Under the pieces are notes generated by a model. The model saw only the letters and a program-made list of their open reading frames with translations, was not told the DNA's origin and did no database searches. A stretch of 64,000 nt of DNA from G965250275 sp965250275 (GTDB taxonomy: Bacteria; Pseudomonadota; Alphaproteobacteria; Rhodobacterales; Rhodobacteraceae). Below are positions 1 to 8,399 of this stretch, piece by piece; the stretch's first letter is position 1, and each line of letters begins with the position of its first letter. The DNA lies in assembly GCA_965250275.1 (NCBI GenBank), contig OZ252297.1, forward strand, positions 248,001-312,000. The letters run 5' to 3'. A program made the position numbers and the translations under genes.

Positions 1-205
1 AGCGCAACTCCATCGTCTGGCCGATCAATGCGGTCAACAGGGCCATTTCCGCGACCAGCGCCTCGACCTGCTCGGGGTAATCGTGCTGTTTCAGAATGCC
101 GTCCAACACGCCATCCAGTCGCGCCACGCGTCCACGCATGTCCGACAGATCGAGTTGAAACGGCAGGACGGTGTCGTCCCACGCTAGTTTGGAGCCGAGT
201 TTCAT
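1..205 (-). CDS. hslO: Hsp33 family redox chaperone HslO (N-terminal part)
   Basis: Only the first 68 codons are present; the gene runs off the left edge. The ATG at 205 opens a protein starting MKLGSKLAWDDTVLPFQLD, followed by a stretch containing RGRVARLDGVLD and ALLTALIGQT. This matches the N-terminal substrate-binding domain of alphaproteobacterial Hsp33 by memory of the family. Hsp33 is a cytoplasmic holdase activated by disulfide formation and zinc release at a C-terminal four-cysteine centre, which lies outside the window and cannot be checked. It is divergent from the Nudix gene with a 73-base gap. Confidence 0.85.
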   Translation of the reverse strand, partial: MKLGSKLAWDDTVLPFQLDLSDMRGRVARLDGVLDGILKQHDYPEQVEALVAEMALLTALIGQTMELR

Positions 206-278
206 GGGGTTTCCTTACACGCCACCAATTGGCATACCGGCTGAATATAGATACCGCAAGCGAGGTTAAAAGGGGCAT

Positions 279-722
279 ATGATCCCAAGATTTGACGACA
301 CCCCGGAACCGGGGCGCGTCTATCGCCGCCGCCCGGGTGTTTATGCCCTTTTGCCCGCAGGCAAACACCTCCTTTTGACCCGTCAGTTGACGCCCGAGCC
401 GGATCTTCAACTGCCGGGGGGTGGAATAGACCCTGGCGAAGCCACGATACCAGCGCTTCATCGCGAAGTGATGGAAGAGACAGGTTGGATCATCGCCAGG
501 CCACACCGATTGGGAGTGTTCCGCAGATTTGCCTACATGCCGGAATACGATTTGTGGGCGGAAAAGATTTGCCACGTCTATTGCGCCAGACCCGTCCGTC
601 AGGTGTCGGATCCCAGCGAGGACCACCACACTGCGCTCTGGATGTCCTTTCCGGATGCAGCGCAACTGTTGGGCGGCGCAGGCGACCGGTTCTTTGTGCA
701 GCGGTTCATGGCGCGGCGTTAA
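279..722 (+). CDS. Nudix hydrolase
   Basis: A 147-residue protein with a complete Nudix box at residues 48-70: G48, E54 and then REVMEETGW at 62-70, fitting GX5EX7REUXEEXGU. Nudix enzymes cleave nucleoside diphosphates linked to another moiety and use the box to bind magnesium. The substrate cannot be told from sequence. The ATG at 279 follows a purine-rich AAAAGGGG ribosome site. Its TAA stop interlocks with the TAA of the convergent phosphatase gene through the shared palindrome TTAA at 719-722. The substrate assignment is open; the family is secure. Confidence 0.9.
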   Translation: MIPRFDDTPEPGRVYRRRPGVYALLPAGKHLLLTRQLTPEPDLQLPGGGIDPGEATIPALHREVMEETGWIIARPHRLGVFRRFAYMPEYDLWAEKICHVYCARPVRQVSDPSEDHHTALWMSFPDAAQLLGGAGDRFFVQRFMARR

Positions 723-1993
723 GGTCCGCTGTATTCGAACAGAGTGGCGGAAACATCATCTTCGAAACTCTTTGTCGACGTAACTTCGCGCGTAAGCCGT
801 CCAAACAGCTCTTCCAGAAATGCCCGACCCGTTTGATTTGGTGCGCAATCCCTGATCAGTTGAAGCAATCCCTCGGCATCGATCATGCAGCCATTCGGGC
901 GCACACTTTCGGTGAACCCGTCCGAATAGAGCAACAAACGGTCCCCGGGGCGCATCTGGAACTCGACCTGCTCAAAAGTGGCATCCGGAAGCAGACCAAC
1001 CGGCAGCCCGCCAAGACCAACGAATTCTTCACGTCCATCTGCCCGCAGCAACAAAGGATGCGGATGCCCCGCCTGCACCAACTTCACGAGACCTGTTCGC
1101 AGATCGACCGTGGCATAGACCATTGTGCAATATTCTTCGATGCCCCGATCGGCTGATAGTCGGGCGTTTAACTCTTGTGCCATGGCAACAGGGTCCCGAA
1201 GGTAAAAGTTGCCACCACTTCCCCTTGTTAGACCCAAATTTTGTTCGAAATAAACGCTGCTCAGATGCCCGCCCAGCCGGGCCGTCATCATTGCCGATGT
1301 GATGCCGTGGCCCGAAACGTCGATGCTGTAGAACCCCAACTGGCAAGAGGATGGAGAGAACATGCCCACCAGATCCCCTCCGATGTGACCGCAGGGTTCC
1401 AGCAGCACGCTAACTGACGAATTTCCGAACGTTTGGCTAAGCTCGGGAACCAGCGATTCTTGTATTTTCTTGGCCTGTTTCAGGTCTGCATCGATTGCAT
1501 TGTAAAGCCCCTGCAGCTCTGTCAGCGTCTTCGCGATAACCTCGTTTTTGGCGGAGAGCTCGCGCTGCATCGAAAGGATCCGCTCACCAGCTGCGATGCG
1601 CGCGCGCAGTTCACCTGGATTGACCGGTTTCGGCAGGAAATCGTCTGCGCCGGCGTCTAGGCCCTGGGCAATTTCGGTTTTTTCGCTCTTTGACGTTAAC
1701 AGTATGAAATAGCCATAGTCATCTCTGGGCAGCAGACGGAATGCCCGGCAAAGCTCCAACCCTGTCATTCCGGGCATCATCCAGTCACTCAGCACAAGAT
1801 CCGGCGGTGCAATCCTGCAGATCTCCAGAGCTTGCCTCGCGCAATCCGCCTCAATGATCTCAAACCCGCGTTTCTTTAGCGAACGGGCCAGAATGCGTCG
1901 TTGCAAGCGGCTGTCATCAACCACCAGCACGCGGGAAATCGCGGGGGTCCCGTCGGTCGCGATTTCTGTATCTCTGATGCTGGGCGATGGCAC
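719..1993 (-). CDS. response regulator with C-terminal PP2C-type (SpoIIE/RsbU) phosphatase
   Basis: From the GTG at 1993 (AGGAG six bases upstream) the protein has 424 residues; a TTG at 2014 would add seven. A receiver domain spans about residues 20-140, with the acidic pair in VVDDSRLQ, phospho-acceptor Asp near residue 70 in LSDWMMPGMTG, and a conserved Lys in FLPKPVNPGEL. A coiled linker follows, then a SpoIIE/PP2C phosphatase domain with metal-binding motifs GHIGGDLVG, SIDVSGHG, QAGHPHPLL and LYSDGFTES. Such proteins dephosphorylate anti-sigma-factor antagonists in partner-switching pathways when the receiver is phosphorylated. It is divergent from an HPt gene, its likely phospho-donor partner. 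No anti-sigma or antagonist gene is in view. Confidence 0.9.
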   Translation of the reverse strand: MPSPSIRDTEIATDGTPAISRVLVVDDSRLQRRILARSLKKRGFEIIEADCARQALEICRIAPPDLVLSDWMMPGMTGLELCRAFRLLPRDDYGYFILLTSKSEKTEIAQGLDAGADDFLPKPVNPGELRARIAAGERILSMQRELSAKNEVIAKTLTELQGLYNAIDADLKQAKKIQESLVPELSQTFGNSSVSVLLEPCGHIGGDLVGMFSPSSCQLGFYSIDVSGHGITSAMMTARLGGHLSSVYFEQNLGLTRGSGGNFYLRDPVAMAQELNARLSADRGIEEYCTMVYATVDLRTGLVKLVQAGHPHPLLLRADGREEFVGLGGLPVGLLPDATFEQVEFQMRPGDRLLLYSDGFTESVRPNGCMIDAEGLLQLIRDCAPNQTGRAFLEELFGRLTREVTSTKSFEDDVSATLFEYSGP

Positions 1994-2149
1994 GCTTGGC
2001 TCCTGAACGTTCAAGTTTCACGCAGAAACACGGATCCAAGTTAAGGCCTGATGAACTCTAAAACTCTAAGCACTCACCAGATGACGCGTTAACGAATGGT
2101 ATGGTATCGGGCGGTAGGGTTAAGTGGGTGATTTTGGTGAGTGTGTGAG

Positions 2150-2518
2150 ATGATTGAGTGGGCACGGGTCAACGAACTGCGTGACGAGTTTGGTGAAGAG
2201 GACTTTCGGGAAGTTGTGGATCTGTTTCTGGAGGAGGTCGAAGACGTCATCCACAGGCTACGGTCTGCCCCAAAAGAAGATCGTCTCGAAGACGACCTGC
2301 ATTTTCTCAAAGGCAGCGCCTTGAACCTTGGCTTTCGATCCCTTTCACGCCTGTGCCAGGATGGGGAACGCGAGTCTGCAGAAGGGCGTGCCGCGTGTGT
2401 GGATTTGCGCCCCATCGTGGACTCCTACGAAGCATCGAAACGCCAATTCGTCGAAGGGTTGGGCGCACCACTGACTGTTGCTAGATCACAAACTGCGCCA
2501 GCGTCTCATCCGCAGTGA
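2150..2518 (+). CDS. HPt (histidine phosphotransfer) domain protein
   Basis: A small acidic protein of 122 residues from the ATG at 2150 (a GTG at 2141 is also in frame). The phosphorylation motif HFLKGSALNLGF, followed by LSRLCQ, is the hallmark of an HPt four-helix bundle; its His receives phosphate from a kinase or receiver. It is divergent from the REC-PP2C gene, with only about 150 bases between their starts, so the two are probably co-regulated and functionally coupled, resembling the HptB/HsbR arrangement of pseudomonads (inference). Its last 38 bases overlap the 3' end of the convergent ilvA gene. No catalytic domain is present. Confidence 0.85.
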   Translation: MIEWARVNELRDEFGEEDFREVVDLFLEEVEDVIHRLRSAPKEDRLEDDLHFLKGSALNLGFRSLSRLCQDGERESAEGRAACVDLRPIVDSYEASKRQFVEGLGAPLTVARSQTAPASHPQ

Positions 2519-3710
2519 TGTCCGTGTATGTGAATCCCGCCTCGTCAAGACGGGCAAACAGACGGAGGAAGTTTTCGGGCTTGCTGGTTTCTATCCCGAT
2601 CAGGACCGATCCAAAGTTACGTGCAGATTTTTTCAAATACTCGAAACGCGCGATATCGTCCTGTGGTCCAAGAATGCCCAGGAACTCTTTCAGCGCACCG
2701 GGACGCTGAGGCAGTCTCAGGATCAGGTATTTCTTGATCCCTGAATATCGCTGCGCGCGCTCTTTGACCTCTGGCAACCGTTCAAAGTCAAAGTTTCCCC
2801 CCGACGTGACACAAACAACCGTTTTGCCCTGAATGGCTTCCGCCCGCTCGCCCAGCGCTTCGATGGCAAGTGCGCCGGCAGGTTCCAAAACGATGCCCTC
2901 AACGTTCAGCATCTCCAGAATTGTCATGCAGATTCTGTCTTCGTTGAGCACCACCACATCGTGCAGATGCGTCGACTTGAGCAACTCGAATGTCCGCGCC
3001 CCAATTCGACCGACCGCTGCCCCGTCGACGAAAGTATCGACATGTTCAAGCGCAACCGGATGCCCTACTGCCAGCGCTGCTTGAAGACAGGCGCCACCAG
3101 CAGGCTCTACAAAGGTGAAATGCGTGTCTTTCCCGAAGAACGTCGCCACTCCAGACGACATGCCGCCGCCGCCCACGGGCAGAAACAAGTGGTCAGGCGC
3201 GCCACCCAATTGATCGGCAATCTCGACCCCGACTGACGCCTGCCCTTCGATCAAATCTGCATCGTCGAAGGGGGACAAAAAATGCCCTCCCTTTTCGGCA
3301 CACCAGCCTTGTGCCGCTGCCAGCGTGTCATCGAAGTAGTCGCCGATCAGCTGCACCTCGATGTTGTCACCGCCAAACATTCGGGTTTTCTGAATTTTCT
3401 GTTGCGGCGTTGTCACCGGCATAAAGACCACACCACGTTTGCCGAACTGCTTGCACATATAGGCAACACCCTGTGCGTGGTTTCCCGCACTCGCACAAAC
3501 GAAGAGATCCTGATCCGGAACCTTGCGCATGGCGTTGAACGCACCACGCAGCTTGTACGAGCGAACCGGGCTGAGATCCTCGCGTTTGAGCCAGATATCG
3601 GCTTTGAAACGCTCTGACAGATGCGCATTCTTCTGAAGCGGCGTTGCGGGAAAGATGTCGCGCATCGCGGTTTCGGCGGCGCGCGCCCTGCTCTGAAAAT
3701 CCTGCGTCAC
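2481..3710 (-). CDS. ilvA: threonine ammonia-lyase (threonine dehydratase)
   Basis: Converts L-threonine to 2-oxobutanoate and ammonia, the first step towards isoleucine. The PLP-binding lysine is seen in RSYKLRGA (Lys53 from this start), with the phosphate-binding VGGGGMSSG loop and a serine-containing ACTSGGN-type segment. A C-terminal ACT-like regulatory region follows (from about residue 330, KKYLILRLPQRPGALKEFL), as in the roughly 410-420-residue IlvA form. The GTG at 3710 has AAAGGTGA at good spacing and gives 409 residues. The open frame extends to an ATG at 3794 that would add a poorly conserved leader, and a GTG at 3719 is also possible. It is divergent from argG. Confidence 0.92.
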   Translation of the reverse strand: MTQDFQSRARAAETAMRDIFPATPLQKNAHLSERFKADIWLKREDLSPVRSYKLRGAFNAMRKVPDQDLFVCASAGNHAQGVAYMCKQFGKRGVVFMPVTTPQQKIQKTRMFGGDNIEVQLIGDYFDDTLAAAQGWCAEKGGHFLSPFDDADLIEGQASVGVEIADQLGGAPDHLFLPVGGGGMSSGVATFFGKDTHFTFVEPAGGACLQAALAVGHPVALEHVDTFVDGAAVGRIGARTFELLKSTHLHDVVVLNEDRICMTILEMLNVEGIVLEPAGALAIEALGERAEAIQGKTVVCVTSGGNFDFERLPEVKERAQRYSGIKKYLILRLPQRPGALKEFLGILGPQDDIARFEYLKKSARNFGSVLIGIETSKPENFLRLFARLDEAGFTYTDITADETLAQFVI

Positions 3711-3845
3711 GTGGTTCACCTTTGTCTCGACGCCCAAAGAGATGCTTGGACCTCTTGCCGATGTACTGCAAGCGGTTTGGTCGCCTTGCCCCATACGGAA
3801 AAACCCGATAATCGGCGTCGGATTCTAGAATAGGGAAGCTTTCGA

Positions 3846-5072
3846 ATGACCGCGCCGAAGAAAGTTGTGCTCGCATACTCCGGAGGTCTTGATACCTCCA
3901 TCATTCTGAAATGGCTGCAGACAGAGTACGGCTGCGACGTGGTAACGTTCACGGCGGATCTTGGGCAGGGCGAAGAGTTGGAGCCCGCCCGCGCAAAAGC
4001 CGAAATGATGGGTGCCAGCGACATTTACATCGAAGATCTGCGCGAAGAGTTCGTCCGGGACTTTGTGTTCCCGATGTTTCGGGCCAATGCCGTCTACGAA
4101 GGCCTCTATTTGCTCGGAACCTCAATCGCACGGCCGCTAATATCGAAGCGACTGATTGAAATTGCAGAGGAAACCGGCGCCGATGCCGTGGCCCATGGCG
4201 CCACCGGAAAAGGAAACGATCAGGTCCGCTTTGAACTCAGCGCTTACGCCCTGAATCCGGACATCAAGGTGATTGCACCCTGGCGCGAGTGGGACCTGAC
4301 AAGCCGGACGCGGTTGATAGATTTTGCCGAAAAGAACCAGATCCCGATTGCCAAGGACAAGCGTGGGGAGGCGCCATTCAGCGTAGATGCCAACCTTCTC
4401 CACACATCTTCGGAAGGGAAAGTTCTTGAAGATCCGGCCGTTATGGCACCGGATTTCGTCTATCAGCGCACGGTCAATCCCGAAGACGCGCCAGACACGC
4501 CCGAGTATATCGAGATCGGTTTTGAGAAGGGCGATGCGGTCTCTATCGACGGTGAGCGGCTGTCCGCAGCTGCACTCTTGACCAAATTGAACGAGATGGG
4601 TGGTCGAAATGGCTGCGGACGGCTGGATCTCGTTGAGGGTCGCTTCGTTGGAATGAAGTCCCGCGGGATCTACGAAACGCCCGGCGGAACACTGCTGCTC
4701 GAAGCGCATCGTGGCATTGAATCGATCACGCTCGACCGAGGCGCAGCACATCTGAAAGACGAACTGATGCCGCGCTACGCCGAGCTGATCTACAATGGGT
4801 TCTGGTTCAGCCCCGAACGCGAAATGCTTCAAGCGGCCATTGATGCCAGCCAGTCCCATGTCACCGGGACAGTCAGGCTAAAGCTCTACAAGGGCAGCGC
4901 GAACTGCGTCGGGCGGTGGTCAGATCACAGTCTCTATTCCGAAGCACATGTGACGTTCGAAGATGACGCCGGCGCTTATGATCAGAAAGACGCAGCAGGG
5001 TTCATACAGTTGAACGCGCTTCGGTTGAAACTGATCGCTGCTCGAAATCGCCGGACGGCCTCTGGCGGGTGA
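3846..5072 (+). CDS. argG: argininosuccinate synthase
   Basis: A 408-residue protein that ligates citrulline and aspartate with ATP to give argininosuccinate in arginine synthesis. The N-terminal ATP-pyrophosphatase loop AYSGGLDTSIILKWL lies at residues 10-24. HGATGKGNDQVRFE and the downstream YTRTVNPEDAPD-like segment (here YQRTVNPEDAPD) are family landmarks. Length is normal. The ATG at 3846 is preceded by AGGGA. It ends 25 bases before the convergent sulfotransferase gene. Confidence 0.97.
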   Translation: MTAPKKVVLAYSGGLDTSIILKWLQTEYGCDVVTFTADLGQGEELEPARAKAEMMGASDIYIEDLREEFVRDFVFPMFRANAVYEGLYLLGTSIARPLISKRLIEIAEETGADAVAHGATGKGNDQVRFELSAYALNPDIKVIAPWREWDLTSRTRLIDFAEKNQIPIAKDKRGEAPFSVDANLLHTSSEGKVLEDPAVMAPDFVYQRTVNPEDAPDTPEYIEIGFEKGDAVSIDGERLSAAALLTKLNEMGGRNGCGRLDLVEGRFVGMKSRGIYETPGGTLLLEAHRGIESITLDRGAAHLKDELMPRYAELIYNGFWFSPEREMLQAAIDASQSHVTGTVRLKLYKGSANCVGRWSDHSLYSEAHVTFEDDAGAYDQKDAAGFIQLNALRLKLIAARNRRTASGG

Positions 5073-5097
5073 CGCGCCGCCGAAACCGCCGCAGCGT

Positions 5098-5811
5098 TCA
5101 TATCTTCTGAGCCGCCATCGCCTCATAGTGGGGCATGGCAGCTTCAAGGACCGGTCTAAGATTCGCAGGGACTTCGGGAATCGGGCCCTCGGCACCGGCA
5201 AACCCGGTGCTGTCCCAAACCGCACCGTACCAATGCGGCGCCCAGACCCCGTCGGCGGGGTGTCCGCCTGTGTTCCAAGAAAGCATTTCCGGTGCAAACG
5301 ACACTCCGATTGCACCGCACAAACGCTCAATCGCCGCGGCCGGGTTGGCACGAATGTCATAGCTGTCGATCACAACTGGTGAGCCGCCCTCTCGGGTGAC
5401 GGCCTCGAACAGCGACGCTTGCTGAACGAAGCCAATGTCCTGAAGTGTGGGATTCTCGCGTTTCGCGGCATAGCTGGCGATCACGCGGGCCGGGTGACGG
5501 ATCAGAAAGACGTTTACCATGTCCTGCACCCAGTCCTGTGGGAAACTGGGCAGGATATGATGCGCCATATGTTTCTGATAGTAATGCGCTTTGCCATCCG
5601 GGACCGGCCCGCTGATTTGCTGTATGACGTCAGCTGGATCAACCGGCTGTGCTGCCAGAATCTCGTCCCGCATCGGATGGTTCAAGTTGGTTTCTGACAG
5701 ATACGCCGCATAGAACGGCTCGTCGATCACAGCGCAATCCGACCTGGCGCCAAAACTGTACATCATCGCGGTAGAGAGGTTGCGCGGCCCGGACCACATC
5801 GCAATCCGCAT
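5098..5811 (-). CDS. sulfotransferase-like P-loop protein
   Basis: A 237-residue protein starting MRIAMWSGPRNLSTAMMYSF. The SGPRNLST segment resembles the 5'-phosphosulfate-binding loop of sulfotransferases, and FLIRHPARVIASYAAK near residue 105 resembles the 3'-phosphate-binding element. Family members are often annotated only as sulfotransferase-like or as branched-chain aminotransferase-like because of their neighbour. It lies two bases downstream of the class IV aminotransferase gene on the same strand, so the two almost certainly form an operon. A PAPS-dependent reaction is inferred; neither donor nor acceptor can be read from the sequence. Confidence 0.7.
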   Translation of the reverse strand: MRIAMWSGPRNLSTAMMYSFGARSDCAVIDEPFYAAYLSETNLNHPMRDEILAAQPVDPADVIQQISGPVPDGKAHYYQKHMAHHILPSFPQDWVQDMVNVFLIRHPARVIASYAAKRENPTLQDIGFVQQASLFEAVTREGGSPVVIDSYDIRANPAAAIERLCGAIGVSFAPEMLSWNTGGHPADGVWAPHWYGAVWDSTGFAGAEGPIPEVPANLRPVLEAAMPHYEAMAAQKI

Positions 5812-5813
5812 GA

Positions 5814-6719
5814 CTAACCCGCTTCCATGATCAAGGCCCGATAAAGACCTCGGATCCGTGTCGTCACTGGGCCCAGCTCTCCGGAGCCGATCCTGCGTCC
5901 GTCAATCTCGGCGACGGGCGTCTGGGCACCAAATGTACCGGTGAGGAATGCCTCGTCAGCGCCATATGTGTCCACCAGACTGAAATTGCGTTCAAAAACG
6001 GGAACCCCGTCATCCCGGCAGAGATCAATCACTTTCTGCCGTGTGATGCCGTTCATGCAATAGTCGCCTGTCGACGTCCAAACTTCACCCTTGCGTACAA
6101 TGAAGAAATTGCAGGCATTCGTCGTGTTCACGAAACCATGCACATCGAGCATCAGCGCCTCGTCCGCGCCTGCTTTCTCCGCCGCTATACACGCGAGAAT
6201 GCAGTTCAGCTTCGAATGTGAGTTCAGCTTGGGATCCTGCGTCATGGGCAATCCCCGAACATGAGGCACCGTTGCAAGCCGGATAGGGCGCGGCAGGCTG
6301 GGCTTGGAATGCTCCATGATGATGGCGAAGGTTGGCCCGGACTGGCTGAGTGAAGGGTGTTGAAACGGGCGCGTTTTGACACCCCGTGTGATCATCAGCC
6401 GCGCATGGGCATCCGTCTGCATGTCGTTGGCAGCCTGCGTGTCCAACAGAGCCTGGCGCACCTCACTCTTGGACAATCCAATGTCCAGATCAATCGCAAG
6501 GGCCGCTTCGAACAACCGGTCAAGATGTTCTTCTAGAAACGCCCATGTCCCGTCATACAGACGCAGACCCTCCCAAACCCCGTCGCCCAGCATGAATCCG
6601 CTGTCATAGACACTGATTTTAGCGTCTTCCTTGGCGACGATCTCGCCGTTCAGGAAGATCTTCAGGGTCTCGTTCCGGGGATCGTCCAGCGATTGATGTG
6701 TTGTCACATGGTCGGTCAT
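5814..6719 (-). CDS. class IV (fold-type IV) PLP aminotransferase-like protein
   Basis: From the ATG at 6719 (GGAGGGTGGA just upstream) the protein has 301 residues; the longer open frame to 6833 is not expected to be translated. The fold is that of branched-chain and D-amino-acid aminotransferases: an N-terminal FLNGEIV...SVYDSGFMLGDGVWEGL region, a Schiff-base lysine in the HSKLNCILA segment, and GITRQKVIDLCRDDGVPV. The usual GY(V/L)xEGSxxNxF segment reads GFVNTTNACNFFIV, so the glutamate that normally contacts the PLP pyridine nitrogen aligns with Thr. That makes classical transaminase activity uncertain. It is translated just before the sulfotransferase-like gene. Confidence 0.75.
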   Translation of the reverse strand: MTDHVTTHQSLDDPRNETLKIFLNGEIVAKEDAKISVYDSGFMLGDGVWEGLRLYDGTWAFLEEHLDRLFEAALAIDLDIGLSKSEVRQALLDTQAANDMQTDAHARLMITRGVKTRPFQHPSLSQSGPTFAIIMEHSKPSLPRPIRLATVPHVRGLPMTQDPKLNSHSKLNCILACIAAEKAGADEALMLDVHGFVNTTNACNFFIVRKGEVWTSTGDYCMNGITRQKVIDLCRDDGVPVFERNFSLVDTYGADEAFLTGTFGAQTPVAEIDGRRIGSGELGPVTTRIRGLYRALIMEAG

Positions 6720-6860
6720 TCCACCCTCCGTTGGCTGGAAGCTATGGGCATTGTATGGGCGCGCCAAGCGGTAAAATCCCCTCACCTCACCGTGACCTGA
6801 GGTGTCACCCGCTTGCCGTAGCAACCCCCGCACCGCAGTCTGGTGCCAAGGAGATGACCA

Positions 6861-7523
6861 ATGCGTTTTTTCGGATCATTCAAAACACTCGCTCTGGCAG
6901 TTCTGATCGTCGTGGGCTGTCTGGTGCAGTACGGACCCGCACGTGCCGCAGACACTCAAACTCTGACCGTCGCAGGCGGTTGTTTCTGGTGCGTCGAAGC
7001 GGATTTCGAAAAGGTTCCCGGCGTTGTCGAAGCTGTGTCCGGCTTCACAGGTGGTCACGTGGCGGACCCGACTTACAAGCAGGTAACCGGAGGAGGAACT
7101 GGCCATCTCGAGGCGGTTCAGATCATCTTTGATCCGTCCCAGACATCCCGCGAGCAGCTGCTGACGCTCTTCTTACGATCAATCGACCCAACAGATGCCG
7201 GAGGCCAGTTCTGCGATCGTGGCCACAGTTACAGCACGGCAATCTTTGCAGCGTCGCCTTCCGAGGCGACTGTCGCCAACCGGCTGATTTCCGAGGCGCA
7301 GGTAGAGTTGGGCCAGAAGATCGTGACACCTGTTCTGGAGACGGGACCCTTCTATCCGGCAGAGGCCTATCATCAGGACTTTTACAAAGGGAAGCAGATC
7401 ATCTTCACCCGGTTCGGCCCCAAACGGAAATCAGAGGCTTACAAATCCTACCGTAGATCCTGCAAGCGCGATGAGCGTGTCAGAGCGCTGTGGGGTGACG
7501 CCGCGCCGTTTGCCGGCAGCTAG
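6861..7523 (+). CDS. msrA: exported peptide-methionine (S)-S-oxide reductase
   Basis: Reduces methionine-S-sulfoxide in proteins. The catalytic motif GGCFWCVEADF is at residues 39-49 with nucleophile Cys41, and GGGTGHLEAVQ and YHQDFYK follow. A hydrophobic leader occupies residues 1-30 and ends ARAAD, which fits signal peptidase I; VVGC at 17-20 also resembles a lipobox. Either way the enzyme is predicted to act outside the cytoplasm. The ATG at 6861 follows AAGGAG. Its TAG stop interlocks with that of the convergent pfkB gene in CTAG at 7520-7523. Confidence 0.92.
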   Translation: MRFFGSFKTLALAVLIVVGCLVQYGPARAADTQTLTVAGGCFWCVEADFEKVPGVVEAVSGFTGGHVADPTYKQVTGGGTGHLEAVQIIFDPSQTSREQLLTLFLRSIDPTDAGGQFCDRGHSYSTAIFAASPSEATVANRLISEAQVELGQKIVTPVLETGPFYPAEAYHQDFYKGKQIIFTRFGPKRKSEAYKSYRRSCKRDERVRALWGDAAPFAGS

Positions 7524-8395
7524 CCTGTAATCCAATCCTGCACGTCTTTCAGGTCGGGGATCACATCAGCCGTCCCATGGCGTGTGACCATCAACGCCGC
7601 GGCGATGGAGGCCTGTCGCAAGCTCTGTTGAATTGGCATACCCCGATCGAGGCCCGCAATCAGATACCCGGTGAATGTGTCGCCGGCTCCGGTTGTGTCG
7701 ACCGGCGTGACGGGCACGGCTGCATGATCCTGAACCTCGCCTGAAGCATTGTCGTAGTGCCGACACCCCTTTGATCCCAACGTCACAATGACATGGGCGG
7801 GAGGCAAGTCTTCGGGGGATTTGCCCGTTTCCTGTTCCAGCTGCTGAGCCTCGACCTCATTCAAGACAAAAAGATCGATGAACTGGATGATCTCATTCAC
7901 CGCCTCAGCATCAAACGGGGCTGCCGCATAACAAACCTGTAGCCCCATTTCCTGTGCAAGGTGCGCCGCATGCCTTTGACCATTGGTTTCGTTCTGCATC
8001 AGCAGGACATCCCCGGTTTGAGCTTCGGACAGAGCTTTGGATATCTGATCTTCGCTGATCGATGCATTGGCCCCGGAAAATAGCAGAATGCTGTTTTCCC
8101 CCTGCGGGTCCACCGCAATCACCGCGTGACCCGTCGACTCCTGGACCTGACTGATGTGACGGGTGTCGACACCGTATTCCAGCAGCCGGTCTGTGGCCCA
8201 CTGACCATCCTGCCCAACAGCTCCGACATGATGAACGCGCGCGGCCGCACGGGCTGCGGCGACGGACATATTGGCGCCTTTTCCGCCCAGAAATCGCGCC
8301 AAATCCGTTGCGGCCAGTGTTTCACCGGGGCCCGGTAGATGAGGCACGGAATACACGAGATCCGCGTTTATAGAGCCTAGATTCCAGATCGCCAT
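7520..8395 (-). CDS. PfkB-family carbohydrate kinase (ribokinase-like)
   Basis: A 291-residue sugar kinase of the ribokinase/PfkB fold. The N-terminal signature GGKGAN is at residues 38-43 and the C-terminal PfkB signature DTTGAGDTFTGYL at 233-245, with catalytic base Asp239 in the GAGD anion hole. NLGSINADLVYSV at the start and LGSKGC near 207 fit ribokinase. Substrate is probably ribose or a related sugar, but no sugar transporter or isomerase is adjacent to confirm this. It starts four bases after the malic enzyme stop, so it is likely cotranscribed with it. Confidence 0.85.
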   Translation of the reverse strand: MAIWNLGSINADLVYSVPHLPGPGETLAATDLARFLGGKGANMSVAAARAAARVHHVGAVGQDGQWATDRLLEYGVDTRHISQVQESTGHAVIAVDPQGENSILLFSGANASISEDQISKALSEAQTGDVLLMQNETNGQRHAAHLAQEMGLQVCYAAAPFDAEAVNEIIQFIDLFVLNEVEAQQLEQETGKSPEDLPPAHVIVTLGSKGCRHYDNASGEVQDHAAVPVTPVDTTGAGDTFTGYLIAGLDRGMPIQQSLRQASIAAALMVTRHGTADVIPDLKDVQDWITG

Positions 8396-8399
8396 CCGA

